From: Pterobdella sp. o SKG-2022
Taxonomy: Eukaryota; Annelida; Clitellata; Hirudinida; Piscicolidae
Direction: 5' to 3'
Length of the DNA: 64,000 nt
Assembly: GCA_964035795.1 (NCBI GenBank)
Contig: OZ038320.1
Location: 15,592,775-15,656,774, forward strand
Shown: one piece after another, positions 1-10,059 of the stretch
Numbering within the stretch: the stretch's first letter is position 1
Layout of the letters: every line of letters starts with the position of its first letter
Notes under the pieces: model-generated
What the model was told of the DNA's origin: nothing
Database searches by the model: none
What the model saw: only the letters and a program-made list of their open reading frames with translations
Made by a program: the position numbers and the translations under genes

Positions 1-690
1 GACGCAAATTCACAAAAGAAGATAACTTCCAAATTCGTAAAGCCTACTACCAAAGTGATCCAAAAGAAAGAGACTATCGAAAACGAATGCATGGTCTTTA
101 CAAAAGTTGGACAGGAAATAAAATAATGAGTGAACAAAGAATGGCAGACCAAGTGCTCACAATAATAAAAAGGTGGTTCACTGATGAAGAAATATGCAAA
201 CTTAAAACCAATAATCTCCAAATAGTTTCTGAGAATAACGACCAAAAGGAAACGATCTACAAGACAGTAGATGAGAAAATTCCTACAAAAGAATGTGTTA
301 CCATCACACAAGCAAAACCAGATAAAATGGTGTTACAAAAAGTGTTAAAAAAGAGAAACACTCTTAGTTGTAACGTAAAAAGAGCTAAACTCCCACATCT
401 GAAACACATTCAATGGCATAAGTTGAAACAGGAAACGACAAAAGTAAACAGTGTACTAGGCTTCATTCCTATACACAACCTGGAAGACCTTAACAATATA
501 ATCATAGTAGGTGCTTCAACTGTAACTGAAATATTCATCAAGGAAAAAAAAGCCAAATTGTGACATTCCTCCCTGGAAGAGAAGGCTACAAAATAAAGTC
601 AAAGAGATTCAAGCTGACCTTAGTCGTTTAGTCGAATGCAAAACGAGAAAATATAGAGATAAATTAAAGGAGAAAATGGAAAATAAACAC
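1..690 (+). pseudogene. N-terminal fragment of an R4/Dong-like LINE ORF
   Basis: An open stretch (about 28-563) starts with an aromatic and basic segment (YYQSDPKERDYRKRMHGLY, then SEQRMADQ) of the kind seen at the N-terminus of R4/Dong-type LINE polyproteins, where it probably binds nucleic acid. After a frameshift near 563 the frame resumes with IPPWKRRLQNKVKEI and a basic helix, which matches the linker of the same family. No endonuclease or reverse transcriptase of this element follows, because an RTEX-like LINE takes over near 690. The window begins inside the element. The family call is by eye; the other reading is an N-terminal region from a related LINE clade. Confidence 0.45.
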
Positions 691-1620
691 AACTGGCTGA
701 TCACAAGATTATGCATAGCGACGCCATCAACTACAAAGTGGTTAATGGATATCTACTCACAACCTCAAGTGCATGGCAAAACAACAAAAATGTGCCAAAT
801 GGCGGGGTTGGACTCATGATGAATAATAAGTTGAAGAATTGCATTAAAAATATTAATGTTATCAGTTAGAATCCTCAGAGTAGACTTCACTGGAAATACT
901 GCAACTACTCTCCTAGTTCATTATTCTCCTGTGGAGGGCAACAGTGAAGCAGATGAGCATTACAGCTTGCTGAGTGAGTCCATCAAAGAATGCCCCAATC
1001 ACAACATTGTTCTGGTAATCGGTGATTGCAACGCTCACATTGGAAATGAAGCAGCAAAATACACATATCACCAAGAAACGAATCATAATGGAGCACTTCT
1101 TATTAAGTTATCTCTAAACAACCATTTGATGATAGCAAACACCTGTTTTCAAAAAAAGTCCGAAAAACTATGGACCTACCTATCAGATATGGGAGGAACA
1201 AAATCGCAACTAGATTACATTCTCATTAACAAAAAGTGGAAGAATTCGATCAAGAATGTGGAGGCGTACAGTTCCTTTGCGAGCATCGGTTCCAACCATC
1301 GAGTCATTTCTGCTCGATTGAAACTTAGTCTTAGAAAAGTCAAAACACCGGCACAAAAAAAAATATACAACTGGTCAGCACTCAGCAACAATGAAGAGTT
1401 GCAACATCAATATACGATTCAGATAAAAAATAGATACGCTGAGGGTGAAGATATCACGGAAAAATATGATAAGCTAATAAAAGAAACAATGAAACGGCTC
1501 ATTTACTTCTTCAAACAAGAGAACACAAAAACAAAACAAATTTCGCAAATAATAAAAAGGTTATTGAACAAAGATATAAAATTCAAAAAGCGTTTGATTT
1601 ATATCAGAGAGGCAAATTAA
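690..1620 (+). pseudogene. RTEX-like LINE endonuclease domain
   Basis: The exonuclease-endonuclease-phosphatase fold nicks target DNA to prime reverse transcription. Visible motifs in order are a GGVGLMM segment near 800, VHYSPVEG (about 918), VIGDCNAHIG (about 1015, normally GDFNAR), SQLDYILINKKW (about 1206) and IGSNHRVISARL (about 1285), which carries the catalytic SDH-type histidine. The phenylalanine of GDFNA is cysteine. A frameshift separates the first 160 bases from the long open frame 856-1620. After 1500 the protein becomes a lysine-rich linker towards the reverse transcriptase. The N-terminal catalytic Asn and Glu region is truncated or degraded, so the enzyme is not expected to be active. 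Confidence 0.75.
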
Positions 1621-1692
1621 ACTACCAGTGAAAACCTCCAATCAGAGAAAGCGAAACTTTATAGAATTTACAACAGCCTATGCAAAGAACAA

Positions 1693-3320
1693 TTGGCACA
1701 GCAAATTACATTAATTGAAACAGCAGCCAAACGTGGTCAACGCTCCAAGTGCTGGAATCTCAAAAATGAAGTAAGTGGTCGTAGAAGCTCCAAAAAAGGC
1801 ATTCTCAAAGGCAAGAACAAAGGTGAAAGAATCAAACGCTGGTACAATCATTTTAGCGATTTACTAGGTAAGAAACCTACAATATCAGATGATTGTGGTG
1901 CCCAGGTTCAAACAATATTTGAAGATTTACAGATAGAAACTGGGCCTTTCACCAAAAAAAAATATCTTGTAGTGAAAAAATATCTTAGGCTTGGAAAAGT
2001 TTCTGGTGAAGACGGTATTCCAAACGAACTACTGAAATGCTGCAATATAGACGACATCGTTTTAGAATATGCTAACTCACTTCTTTTAGACGGTCATAAG
2101 CCCCAACAATGGTCTGACCTCAACATTCTTCCTCTACCAAAAGACAGGGACCTCAGTAATGCATCAAACTATAGAGGAATCGGTCTGTCAGCTATGATGT
2201 CGAAAGTAGTGCACAAGCTTATATTAAATTGAATTCAACCTCAACTAGACCCACTACTCAGAAAACCAAAATAGATTTCGACCCAAAAGAAATACCACAG
2301 CTCACATTCTAGTTCTTCGAACAATAATTAAAAAAGAAAAAAGAAATAATGTTCCTGCAACCATAGTTTTTGTGGATTTCAGTAAAACATTTGATAGCGT
2401 TCACAGCAAAAATGATGCAAATCCTCAAAGCATATGGAATTCCAAATGAGCTTGTCAATGCCATACAAAAACTATACGAGGGAACAAGAGCTAAGGTACT
2501 CTCTCCTGATGGTGAAACTGAATATTTTAAAATTTTAGGAGGTGTCCTTCAAGGGGACACACTGGCCCTATATCTTTTCACCATTGTTATTGACTACATT
2601 ATGAGGATGGCCATTGATGGTAAAAAAGAACTTGGCTTCATTCTTAATCCAAAAAGAAGTCGTCGATATCCAGCGGAAGTAATAACTGATCTCGATTATG
2701 CTGACGATATCGTCCTCATATGTCACGAAATAGCTCAGGCCAAAAAGCTCCTAAACTGAGTTGAATCCAAAGCTGCAAAAAATGGATTATACTGCAAAGC
2801 CAAAAAGACCAAAATGATGAGGTTTAACGAGAATAGTATTAATGACGTCAAATCTATCAGTGGTGGTTCCATCGAAAAAGTTGACGATTTCAAGTACTTA
2901 GGTGGTTGGATGAAATGCTGTCAACACGATGTGAAAGCTAGGAAAGCTCAGGCATGGATGGCTTGTCACAAACTCAAAAAAATCTGGAAGTCATCAATGA
3001 GCAGAAAAATAAAAATTTGGTTATTTTTGGTGACGGTCGAGTCAGTGCTCCTCTATAAATTTGAAACGTGGACTCTTACTTCTGCTTTAACTAAATCACT
3101 AGATGGAGCTTATACCAGAATGCTTAGAATGGCACTAAACATATCTTGGAAACAACACGTGACAAATGAAGAGCTCTACGGTGATCTGCCAAAATTAAGC
3201 TGTAAGATTAGAGAGCGTAGACTGAGGCTTGCCGGTCATTGTGTTCGGCACCGAGAAGAGATAGCCTCGAAACTTGTTCTGTGGCAACCTTTGGCAAGAA
3301 ACCCAAAAAGAGGATGAAAA
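1693..3320 (+). pseudogene. RTEX-like LINE reverse transcriptase
   Basis: Three consecutive open pieces (1693-2232, 2370-2759, 2814-3317) carry reverse transcriptase motifs in order: SGEDGIPNELLK (fingers), NYRGIGLSAMMSKVV, FVDFSKTFDSV (motif A, near 2370, catalytic Asp), GVLQGDTLA (motif B) and LDYADDIVLI (motif C, both catalytic Asp kept), then YLGGWM and ESVLLYKFETWTL in the thumb/C-terminal part. Stops or frameshifts occur at about 2232, 2300-2370 and 2759. The C-terminal ISWKQHVTNEELYGDLPK segment matches the second copy's region near 40.44 kb. The catalytic centre is intact but cannot be expressed as one protein from this copy. Confidence 0.8.
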
Positions 3321-4349
3321 GCAAAAAATTATGTTAACACTCGGACGAGACACCGACCTAGAAAGCACTAAAGAAATTGAGAACGCAATGCTGGACAGGG
3401 AATCATGGAGAAGCTTCATCACTTTGGCTCGACTTAAAAGTCGGCCTAAGTATGTAAGTAAGTAGGTAAATATACTAATGGTCAAAAGGATGATGAAGGT
3501 TTGGATATTTTGGAATTTTGTCAAACTTTTGATTTAATGATAGCAAACTCTATCTTCGCCATAAGCTTGTTACATTCTAAAGTGGAGATTCAAAGTCTCA
3601 AATTGATTTTATTTTGACTAGAAAAAAACATATCTCTAATATAAAAGACTGTTCTACTTTTGGAAAAGAAGAATGTATGTCTCAGCATAAATTACTAAGA
3701 GCAAAACTAAAAGTAGAAAAGAAAAATGAAAGAAAATAGCGAAGGGAAAGCAGAATTAAAGTGTGGAAGTTAAAAGATGAGAAGTTGAAAATGGAATATA
3801 AAATGAAAATAAATGGAAATTTAGAAAAAAAAATACAGACTTGAAATATTTTCATGATAGAATCTTAACTGAAGCTAAAAATGTTTGTGGTGTAACAACA
3901 GAGAAAGTTGAAAATAGGAGGAGAAAAGATACTTGGTGGTGGAATGATAAGGTGAATTTGGTGATAACGAAGAAGAGAGATGCTTTCAATAGATGGCGTA
4001 AGTTTAATCTAGACCAATATAAAAACGATTATATATATTGGAAAAATGAAACTAAAAAGAAAGTTACAAAGGCCAAAATGAAAGCATTTAATAAGTGGAA
4101 TGAAAACATTAAAAGCAAAAATAGAAGAAATGAAATGTTCAAAATTCCTAAGAATATGAAAATGGATAGCAAGGATTTGCGAGGATCAAAGTATATTAAA
4201 AATGCTAATGGTGAGCTAATCGTGAATGATAATGAGGTGTTAGATAGATGGAGAAATTGCTTTAAAAAACTTCTTAATGAAACGTCATGCTATTATACCG
4301 ACAAAGTTGAAAAGGTAGAAGGTCCCTTACCAAACGTTACATAGCTGAG

Positions 4350-5260
4350 TTTTTAAGGGCGCTGAAGAAAATGAAAAATAACAAAACCGTTGGTCTTTCA
4401 AAGGTAACAAGCGACCTGATAAAAATGACGGAAGAAATTGGTATAAACCAACTGAGGAGAATTTTCGAACAAATTATTTTTAATGAAAAATGTCCCAAGG
4501 AATGGGAAGATAGCGATACTGTGGTTGTGTACAAAGGTAAGGATGATACACTAGATTATGGTAATTATAGGGGCATAAGGCTTCTAGAGCACAGCCTGAA
4601 AATGTGGGAGAAGGTGCTAGAAGCCAGGTTGAGAGAAATTATTACCATTAATGAAAATCAACTCGGATTCAGTCCAGGCAAAAGCACAATAGATGGATTG
4701 TTTGTGCTGAAGTAATTGAAAGAAAAATATGGTGGCATGAAAAAGGAATTACATCATATTTTTGTTGATTTAGAAAAAGCCTTTGATAGGGTGCCGAGAA
4801 AAGTGATAGAATAGAAGACAAAATGTGCCAGAAAGAATGGTTCAACTAATGTAATGTAATGCGGTATTTATAAAGCGCTTTTACTCATAGATCAAAGCGC
4901 TTGCTAAAAATTTAATGTAGCGAAAACACACTATGGAACAGTGTGCTAATTGTCGGCCCACGCGGGATCGAATCCGGTAACTTTAGATAATTAGTCTAAC
5001 GCTCAACCATTGAGCTATACGCGCCGACTAATTATGGCACTATATGTGAACACGAACTCAAGAGTGAAAACCTTTACTGGAGCATTAAAGAAGTTTGAAA
5101 TAAAAGTTGGTGTTCACCAAAAGTCTGCTTTAAGCCCTTGGCTTTTCATTCTGGTAATGTAGGAAGCCACGAGAGAATGTAGAAAAGGTGCCTCTTAGGA
5201 AATGTATGCGGACGATCTAGTGCTCACGGCAGAATAAAGAAAAAAAAATATGGTTAGTGG
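4350..5260 (+). pseudogene. RTE-like reverse transcriptase, split by a SINE
   Basis: Fingers and palm motifs are readable: KKMKNNKTVGLSKV, WEDSDTVVVYKGKDD, YGNYRGIRLLEHSLK, ENQLGFSPGKSTIDGLFVLK, then motif A HHIFVDLEKAFDRVPRKVI (about 4756-4811). The SINE then intervenes, and the frame resumes with VNTNSRVKTF, KVGVHQKSALSPW (motif B) and MYADDLVLTAE (motif C, about 5200). A stop follows GLFVLK at about 4713, and more follow motif B. Catalytic aspartates of motifs A and C remain. The order and spacing are those of RTE-superfamily LINEs. Confidence 0.75.
4851..5026 (-). repeat. tRNA-derived SINE inserted in the RTE-like LINE
   Basis: Read on the minus strand, the head has an A-box-like TAGCTCAATGG (5007-5017), a 5-bp anticodon-type stem TTAGA/TCTAA and a B-box-like GGATTCGATCCC (4964-4975). 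Acceptor and T stems pair poorly, so this is a SINE promoter and not a working tRNA. The body ends with AGCGCTTTATAAATACC followed by three CATTA units. The copies of ACTAAT at 4845-4850 and 5027-5032 fit a target-site duplication, and removing the insert rejoins the reverse transcriptase reading (VQLIMALYVN). A second, different SINE with the same head lies at about 52.21-52.42 kb. Confidence 0.75.
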
Positions 5261-5285
5261 TAAAATAAGTGTTAATAAAGTAAAC

Positions 5286-5390
5286 TGGGGTAGGTGGCCA
5301 TGTGGTTGTTGTAGTAAAGGTGTAGGTAGTAATTCAATATTATGCAATAAATGTAAATTTGGTGTCATAAGAGGTGTTCTGGTTTAAAAA
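5286..5390 (+). pseudogene. PHD-like zinc finger inside the RTE-like LINE ORF
   Basis: After the reverse transcriptase, the frame reads GRWPCGCCSKGVGSNSILC followed by NKCKFGV: a Cys-x2-Cys pair and a second Cys-x2-Cys pair at PHD-like spacing. The later His and Cys are lost (the expected WVHKRC-type segment reads FGVIRG). Some invertebrate RTE-like LINEs carry this insertion between motif C and the thumb. The role is unknown; chromatin or RNA binding is an inference from the fold. Stops follow at once. Confidence 0.55.
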
Positions 5391-5654
5391 ATATAATATT
5401 TAATAAAAAATTCATATATTTCGAATTTAACTTTGCTAAATTTTATAATACTAATGATTCTGAAAGCAGCTTCAAACTCGAAAATGGTGAGGTGGTAGAA
5501 GAGGTCGAATCTTTCAATTACTTCAGAAATTGTTTTGATTGCGACAATGATATTGAGAGGACAGTAAGAGGAAGGATTGATGCGGCATGGTTGAGTTGGA
5601 GGAATATCTCAGGTCTGCTACGGAACAATCTGATTCCACTGAAATATCGATCAG

Positions 5655-5895
5655 GCATATATATATATGTGTTTTTTTTTGTTTTTTTTAAGGTAAAACA
5701 CATGTATTTATTTTCTAAAATAATGACAAAATTGAATCTAAAAAAAAGAAAGAATATTAAGTTATATGAGAATAGGACCAATTCCCTCATGTCTAACCGG
5801 AAGTTTTGCTTGCAGCCAACCTGTGTCATCAAAATTACTATTTCCAATTTTTGCGGCTTCTGCCCTAAGCGTTTGCTCATATTTTATTAGAAGCG
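5655..5895. other. Unassigned insert within the RTE-like LINE
   Basis: LINE coding similarity stops at about 5655 (RSGIYIYV) and resumes at about 5890 with RGRIRWVGFLR. The intervening 240 bases begin with an AT dinucleotide run (atatatatatatg) and poly-T, and contain overlapping short open frames on both strands without recognisable motifs. I see no terminal repeats. It may be a small inserted repeat. Confidence 0.3.
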
Positions 5896-6181
5896 CATGT
5901 TCAGAGGTCGAATTCGTTGGGTTGGATTTCTCAGATGAGAAAGTTGGATTTAGATACTTGCAAGAAGCCTGGTAGGCCCAAAAAGACTTAGAATGAGCTC
6001 ATATTGAATGATAAAAGAAAGCTAGACATGGTTTGTGTGGATCCACTCGATCGCTCTGAATGGAAAGGCCGACTTCGAGATAGAACTTTCAAAAAGCTTA
6101 ACCCTTAGAAAAGGAAAACGAGCTATAAAAAGGATTTGATTCATTGATTGATTAAGATGCTATCTTATTTTTGGTTTTAGG

Positions 6182-6256
6182 ACTATAACCCCACGGACAT
6201 TTATCTCCCAGATAGTTACCCCCCAACATCTTCCCCCCGGCCATTTACCCCCTGCA
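6182..6256. repeat. Left end of the MULE, inverted iterons
   Basis: Starting ACTATAACCC, the sequence has four or five C-rich units ending in CATTTA, TAGTTA, ACATCTT and CATTTA. They are the reverse complements of the GGTAAATG units at the right end, and are imperfect copies. Confidence 0.7.
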
Positions 6257-6429
6257 ACAACAAGTGAATATCAAAAGAACAATTATCAAATAAATGAAAA
6301 TTGTAATTACGATGTGGCTTACCAATTATAAATTTAAATTGGGTAATCAGATGTGGTAATGAAGCATGCGCACGGTATATAAGGGCAGACATTTCATTCC
6401 AATGTAATTCAGTTTTTAGTATAGTATGG

Positions 6430-7837
6430 AGCTCGTACAAAGTAGCCGTGTTAGTTCAAAATTAAAATGTGGTGGATGTGTACGTAAAGCAGAAATGTCT
6501 TGCTAATGGAGTAGTATCATATGAATGTGAACTGAGAAGAAATGATCAACAGTGCAAAGCTATATTAAAGGTGGCTGGAAATCATATAGTAGACAGGATA
6601 AATGAACACACACATGCACCTAATGCTGGTCATGCTGAAGCAAGTAAAGTGAAAGCAGCCATCAAGCGCCGTGCATTATCAGGAGAAGATACAGCTCAAC
6701 AAATCTTATCACAAGATCTCAGTGACATCAATGAGGATACAGATGTCAACTTACAAGCAATTCGGGATATGCTCACAAATATTCGTCGTTAACGACGAAA
6801 CGCTGGCAACCCAATTCCAGTACCATTAAGATCAGCCCTAGTTATACCAGAAGATTTTCAGCGAACAAATGCAAACAGACCATTCCTTTTGTACGACAGT
6901 GGAGCAGAAGATGACAGAATTTTAATCTTCGCTACAGAAGTTAACAGATTTGCTTCAAAGCGCCGACATTGGTTCTATGATGATACTTTTAAAATAGTAC
7001 CAAAGATTTTTATCAATTTTTATGATACTTTTAAAATAGTACCAAAGATTTTTATCAATTTTTTTCAATACATGCTTATAAACACGGTCATGTGTGTATG
7101 CTCTGTTACTTGACAAAAGACAAGAAACTTACGTACGGCCGTTTAAGCAACTGCATCAGCTCAAAGAAAGTTTGTCTCAAATCAACATTATGATAGACTT
7201 TGAAATGGCATCAAAAAATGCACTATCAAAAACATTTCTGGAAGCAGAAGTAAAAGGGTGCTTTTATGACCTTGTACAAAGTTTATGTAAAAAAATGCAA
7301 AGCAATGGACTCCAGGAAAGGTACAAAGATGATGCAGAATTCATCTTGCAAGTCCGCATGCTTCCAGCTCTAGCTTTCGTGTCAGTGGATAGAGTGTGTG
7401 AATTTTTTGATATTTTAGAAGAAGAGTTAAAAGAAGACGTCCAGCCACGTTTGGATTATTTTGAGAATACTTTTATTGACCGCAGACAGCGTCGTGGGAG
7501 ACGTGCGCCACTGTTCTCTCACATCATGTGGATCTGAAAGGAAAGGGGGAAATATGATCTCCCAAGGACAAACAATCATGTTGAAGGGTAACATTGACAT
7601 ATGCAGGCTAATGTTAATGCTTACCATACAAGTATTTTTCAATTTATCCGCGTGTTGAGGCGGGAACAGGCGCTCAACGAAGTGAAGCAAGCAAGAATGA
7701 TTGCAGGGAAAAACCCATCATCACAAAAAAGAAAATACGTAGCAGTGACCAACAGAATTTCAACCCTCGTAGGAGAATTTGAAAATCGTGGTCAACTTGA
7801 ATATCTACGTGGTATTGCTCATAATTTACAGCTATGA
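6430..7837 (+). pseudogene. FLYWCH/MULE transposase, broken
   Basis: The first piece (6469-6792) has a FLYWCH-like zinc-binding region (YECELRRNDQQCKA, then HTHAP). The catalytic part follows: FYDDTFKIVPKIF (first Asp; intact relatives read DGTF), YALLLDKRQETY, IMIDFEMASKNA (second Asp) and LPALAFV. The tail is RREQALNEVKQAR...YLRGIAHNLQL (about 7658-7837). Defects are a stop at 6790, a 42-bp direct duplication after the first Asp (6982-7023 and 7024-7065), a frameshift near 7080-7110 and another near 7537-7660. It is related to the FLYWCH-finger transposases common in arthropods and nematodes. Confidence 0.75.
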
Positions 7838-7891
7838 ACGCTTTACCATGTATTGTTTTCTTTGTATTTATTTTCATGTTATATTATCCAG

Positions 7892-8008
7892 AGGGTAAAT
7901 GTCCGAAAGGTAACATGTTTGGGGGGTAAATGTCTGGGGGGTAAAACGTCTGGAAGGTAACTGTCCGGGGTGTAACTGTCTGGGGGTAAATGTCCGGAGG
8001 GTTATAGT
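7892..8008. repeat. Right end of the MULE, about eight GGTAA iterons
   Basis: Consecutive units begin GGTAAATGTCCG, GGTAACATGTTTG, GGTAAATGTCTGG, GGTAAAACGTCTGG, GGTAACTGTCCGG, TGTAACTGTCTGG and GGTAAATGTCCGG, and end GGTTATAGT. Spacing is 14-18 bp. The array has about twice as many units as the left end. Confidence 0.75.
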
Positions 8009-8019
8009 GCGAATACCCC

Positions 8020-9400
8020 ACATACTTTACATACAGAAAATTTTCAACATTACAAAAGGCTTGAAAACTCATTTTGTACTCGAGTGCTTACTACTAGGAT
8101 CGAGAGTCGTCATACCACCAAAGCTACGTGATGGAGTGTTCTAGCTGATCCACTTAGGTCATTTCGGCATGCAAAGGATGAAACAGCTCGCACGCACGAC
8201 AGTTTACTGGGCACGTATAGATGAAGACATTGAAGCTTCAAGCCGATCATGCCTTTCATGTGGAGCTCATCAAAATGCTAGTTCCAAGCCAGCTAAGTAT
8301 TCATGGATGCTACCAGAAAAACTATGGATCCGTGTACATGTTGACCATGCCATCAACTTCATGGGAACAGACTGGCTGGTAATGGTTGATGCTTACTCCA
8401 AGTATCCTTGCATAAATTCTACAAGCTCAACATCATCAAAGACGTCTGTGGCACTACTAGGGCAAGACTGCACATTTTAGATACCCGCACACTATAGTAA
8501 CAGACAATGCACCGAGTTTTTATCCGCAGAATTTCAATTATGATGTAGAAAGCGGAAAATTACACCTCACCAAAGCCTCTTAACATCCTGCTACCAATGG
8601 AGCAGCTGAGCGATTGGTACAAACTTTCAAACAATCTTTGAAAAAGAGTTCGCAAACCGTCAAAAAAAGCTCTTCAAAAATTTTTGATACAGTAACTGGA
8701 CGTCAAATCAGGAGTAAGCTGGATACGCTTTTACCTTCTTCTGTACATGCTGTTCCTGGCCGTTAAGCAAAGCATGCATTTGAGGCACAAAGTAAAGAAT
8801 CTACTCGGGTAGTGTCAAGAATAAGCTACTTGTACAAGAAAGGAACTACCTGCTATACTTTTCACTGTGGACCAAGGAGAAGTAAATAACCATGATATGT
8901 TCCAACCGTTGTGACCAAAGCTCATGGCACAAAACCCAATGGTTCGGTTTGGCGACATCACATCGACCAGCTACTCTCACGCTATTATAAAAAAAAGACA
9001 CTGAGCCGGAAGATGGCCCACAACAGCCAGCCAATACATCCAACAGCATATTAAGATTTCTTGCTCATCGCAACCCGCGTGCACCTACACAGACGGCTGA
9101 CAACTATAGACCGTCTAACCCAAGGCTTTCTAAACGACTCAAGACTGATGTCAGTGAAATGCATTTGGTGGGGAGGTGTTACTGAGATTAACTAATGCAT
9201 TAATAATATCTTTTTATTAGAATGTTTTATCCTGTTCCAGAATGTTCCATTTTCTACATTGTTCAAGAATGTTCTATACACTAATAATAACTTATTAAAA
9301 TGTTCTATACTGTTCTAAAATGTTTCATTTTCTGTGTTGTTCCAGAATTTTTTATTTTGTACATTGTTCCAGAATATCTTATTTTCTAGAATATTGTTAA
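8020..9400 (+). mobile_element. Gypsy-type LTR retrotransposon, 3' remnant
   Basis: Only the integrase part of pol and a putative start of the 3' LTR are present. The integrase (8075-9120) is followed by a purine-rich tract (gtggggaggtg, 9167-9177) and then TGTTACTGAG, a typical LTR start, at 9177. The presumed LTR is AT-rich with repeats of a GTTCNAGAATGTTC type and fades near 9400 without a clear CA end. No 5' LTR, gag, protease, reverse transcriptase or env is visible, so the copy is 5'-truncated, perhaps by the MULE next to it. Confidence 0.65.
8075..9120 (+). pseudogene. Gypsy-type integrase, broken
   Basis: The integrase inserts retrotransposon cDNA into host DNA. The zinc-binding HHCC module is visible (HLGHFGMQRM, then SCLSCGAHQ), followed by core motifs VHVDHAINFMG (first Asp, about 8336), TIVTDNAPSF (second Asp, about 8494) and NGAAERLVQTFKQSL (Glu, about 8599). 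A C-terminal CGPRR...HIDQLL segment is near 8865-8975. Frameshifts and stops interrupt at about 8478, 8540-8580 and 8765. The acidic triad is readable across frames, but no continuous protein exists. Confidence 0.7.
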
Positions 9401-9439
9401 TATAATATAGTATATATCATGGATGAACTATTAGTTTCA

Positions 9440-10020
9440 CCTGGTGCCCCAGTCACTGTGGCATCATCGGAAACGAGTTAGCAGACACCCAGGCAAGACT
9501 CGGAGCGGATGCAAATCAGCCCGATGGGTCCATCCTTATGACACAGCCAAAACAGAAATCCGGCGAAGAACGAGAAGAAGCCCGGCCCTCCACGAACGAA
9601 CCCAACGAATCTACAGAGATGGAGGGTCGAAATTAAATCGTATGGCCGAGAGGAACCTGGAGAGAAGTGAGCAGGTCACACAAAGTCATTTACGATCCGG
9701 TCATCACCCGCATCTGAAATACTAGCTGGCCAAGATCAACTGAGCTGCTGACACGATATGCAGAAAGTGTGGCCTTGCAGACGAAATGGCGGATCATGTC
9801 ATCTACGACTGTCCTTGAAAAAAAAACCGCCCTCCTGAAAAAAAGCCCTCCCCCTTCTTCACCGGACATGATGGCGAAAGCTCCTCTCACCACGCTACGC
9901 ACTTGAGAGTAATGGACCTTCACGCCAGATCTACCAGATGTATCCCAACGATCCCCCTTATAGAAACAACCCGTCACTCCTTCTCGTTTCTCTATAACAA
10001 TAGCAACAAAAACACCACCA
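9440..10020 (+). pseudogene. RNase H LINE, C-terminal fragment
   Basis: The fragment opens with HCGIIGNELADTQARLGAD, the last RNase H motif (GNExAD, catalytic Asp). It continues through a basic segment (ERSEQVTQSHLRSGHHPHLKY) into a C-terminal zinc-knuckle pattern, CRKCGLADEMADHVIYDC (about 9759-9815). One frameshift lies between the first and second pieces. The end has an A- and C-rich tail (caacaaaaacaccaccaca) near 10000, which resembles the CAA-type tail of the same family at 25.0 kb. It is related to the copies at 20.0-22.2, 24.2-25.0 and 46.3-49.9 kb. Confidence 0.65.
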
Positions 10021-10059
10021 CATAATCACTATACAAATATCAAAGTTGTACTAAATCTC

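Larger units (their letters stand above)
690..3462 (+). mobile_element. RTEX-like LINE, copy 1, decayed
   Basis: This is a non-LTR retrotransposon with an apurinic-type endonuclease followed by reverse transcriptase in a single polyprotein, now broken into four or five frames. It is the same family as the copy at 37.46-40.73 kb: both have an endonuclease ending in an IGSNH/IGGDH motif, a reverse transcriptase with a DYADD or FADD box, and a C-terminal tail with YLGG followed by ESVLLY. The 3' end has a short GTAA-type tail (tatgtaagtaagtagg) at about 3449-3464, as expected for target-primed insertion. It could only move with proteins from another copy. Confidence 0.75.
3472..6150 (+). mobile_element. 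RTE-like LINE with PHD-like zinc finger, decayed
   Basis: This is a 5'-truncated non-LTR element. It starts inside the endonuclease (ILEFCQTFDLMIANS, then FYFD in place of the usual DFIL), passes through a lysine-rich linker open at 3841-4344 (DTWWWNDKV) and a reverse transcriptase, and ends with a GRPKKTW-type C-terminal region near 5970-6110 (DPLDRSEWKGRLRDR). An ATTG-type tail (cattgattgattaag) lies at about 6143. The element is interrupted by a SINE at 4851-5026 and by unexplained sequence at about 5655-5890. The next element, a MULE, begins 30 bases downstream. Confidence 0.75.
6182..8008 (+). mobile_element. MULE-type DNA transposon with iteron-rich ends
   Basis: The ends are inverted: ACTATAACCC at 6182-6191 and GGGTTATAGT at 7999-8008. 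Inside each end are tandem variants of a 14-18 bp unit, GGTAAATGTCCGGGG: about eight at the right end (7892-8008) and four or five, inverted, at the left (6190-6255). Between them lies a broken FLYWCH/MULE transposase. Such subterminal repeats are probable transposase binding sites. The 8-10 bp target duplication typical of MULEs is not obvious. Length is about 1.83 kb, short for an autonomous copy. Confidence 0.75.

Noticed and set aside
4964..5026. Functional tRNA gene on the minus strand
   Set aside because: A and B boxes are good, but acceptor and T stems mispair, the head is attached to a SINE body with a repeat tail, and a truncated second copy exists at 52.4 kb.
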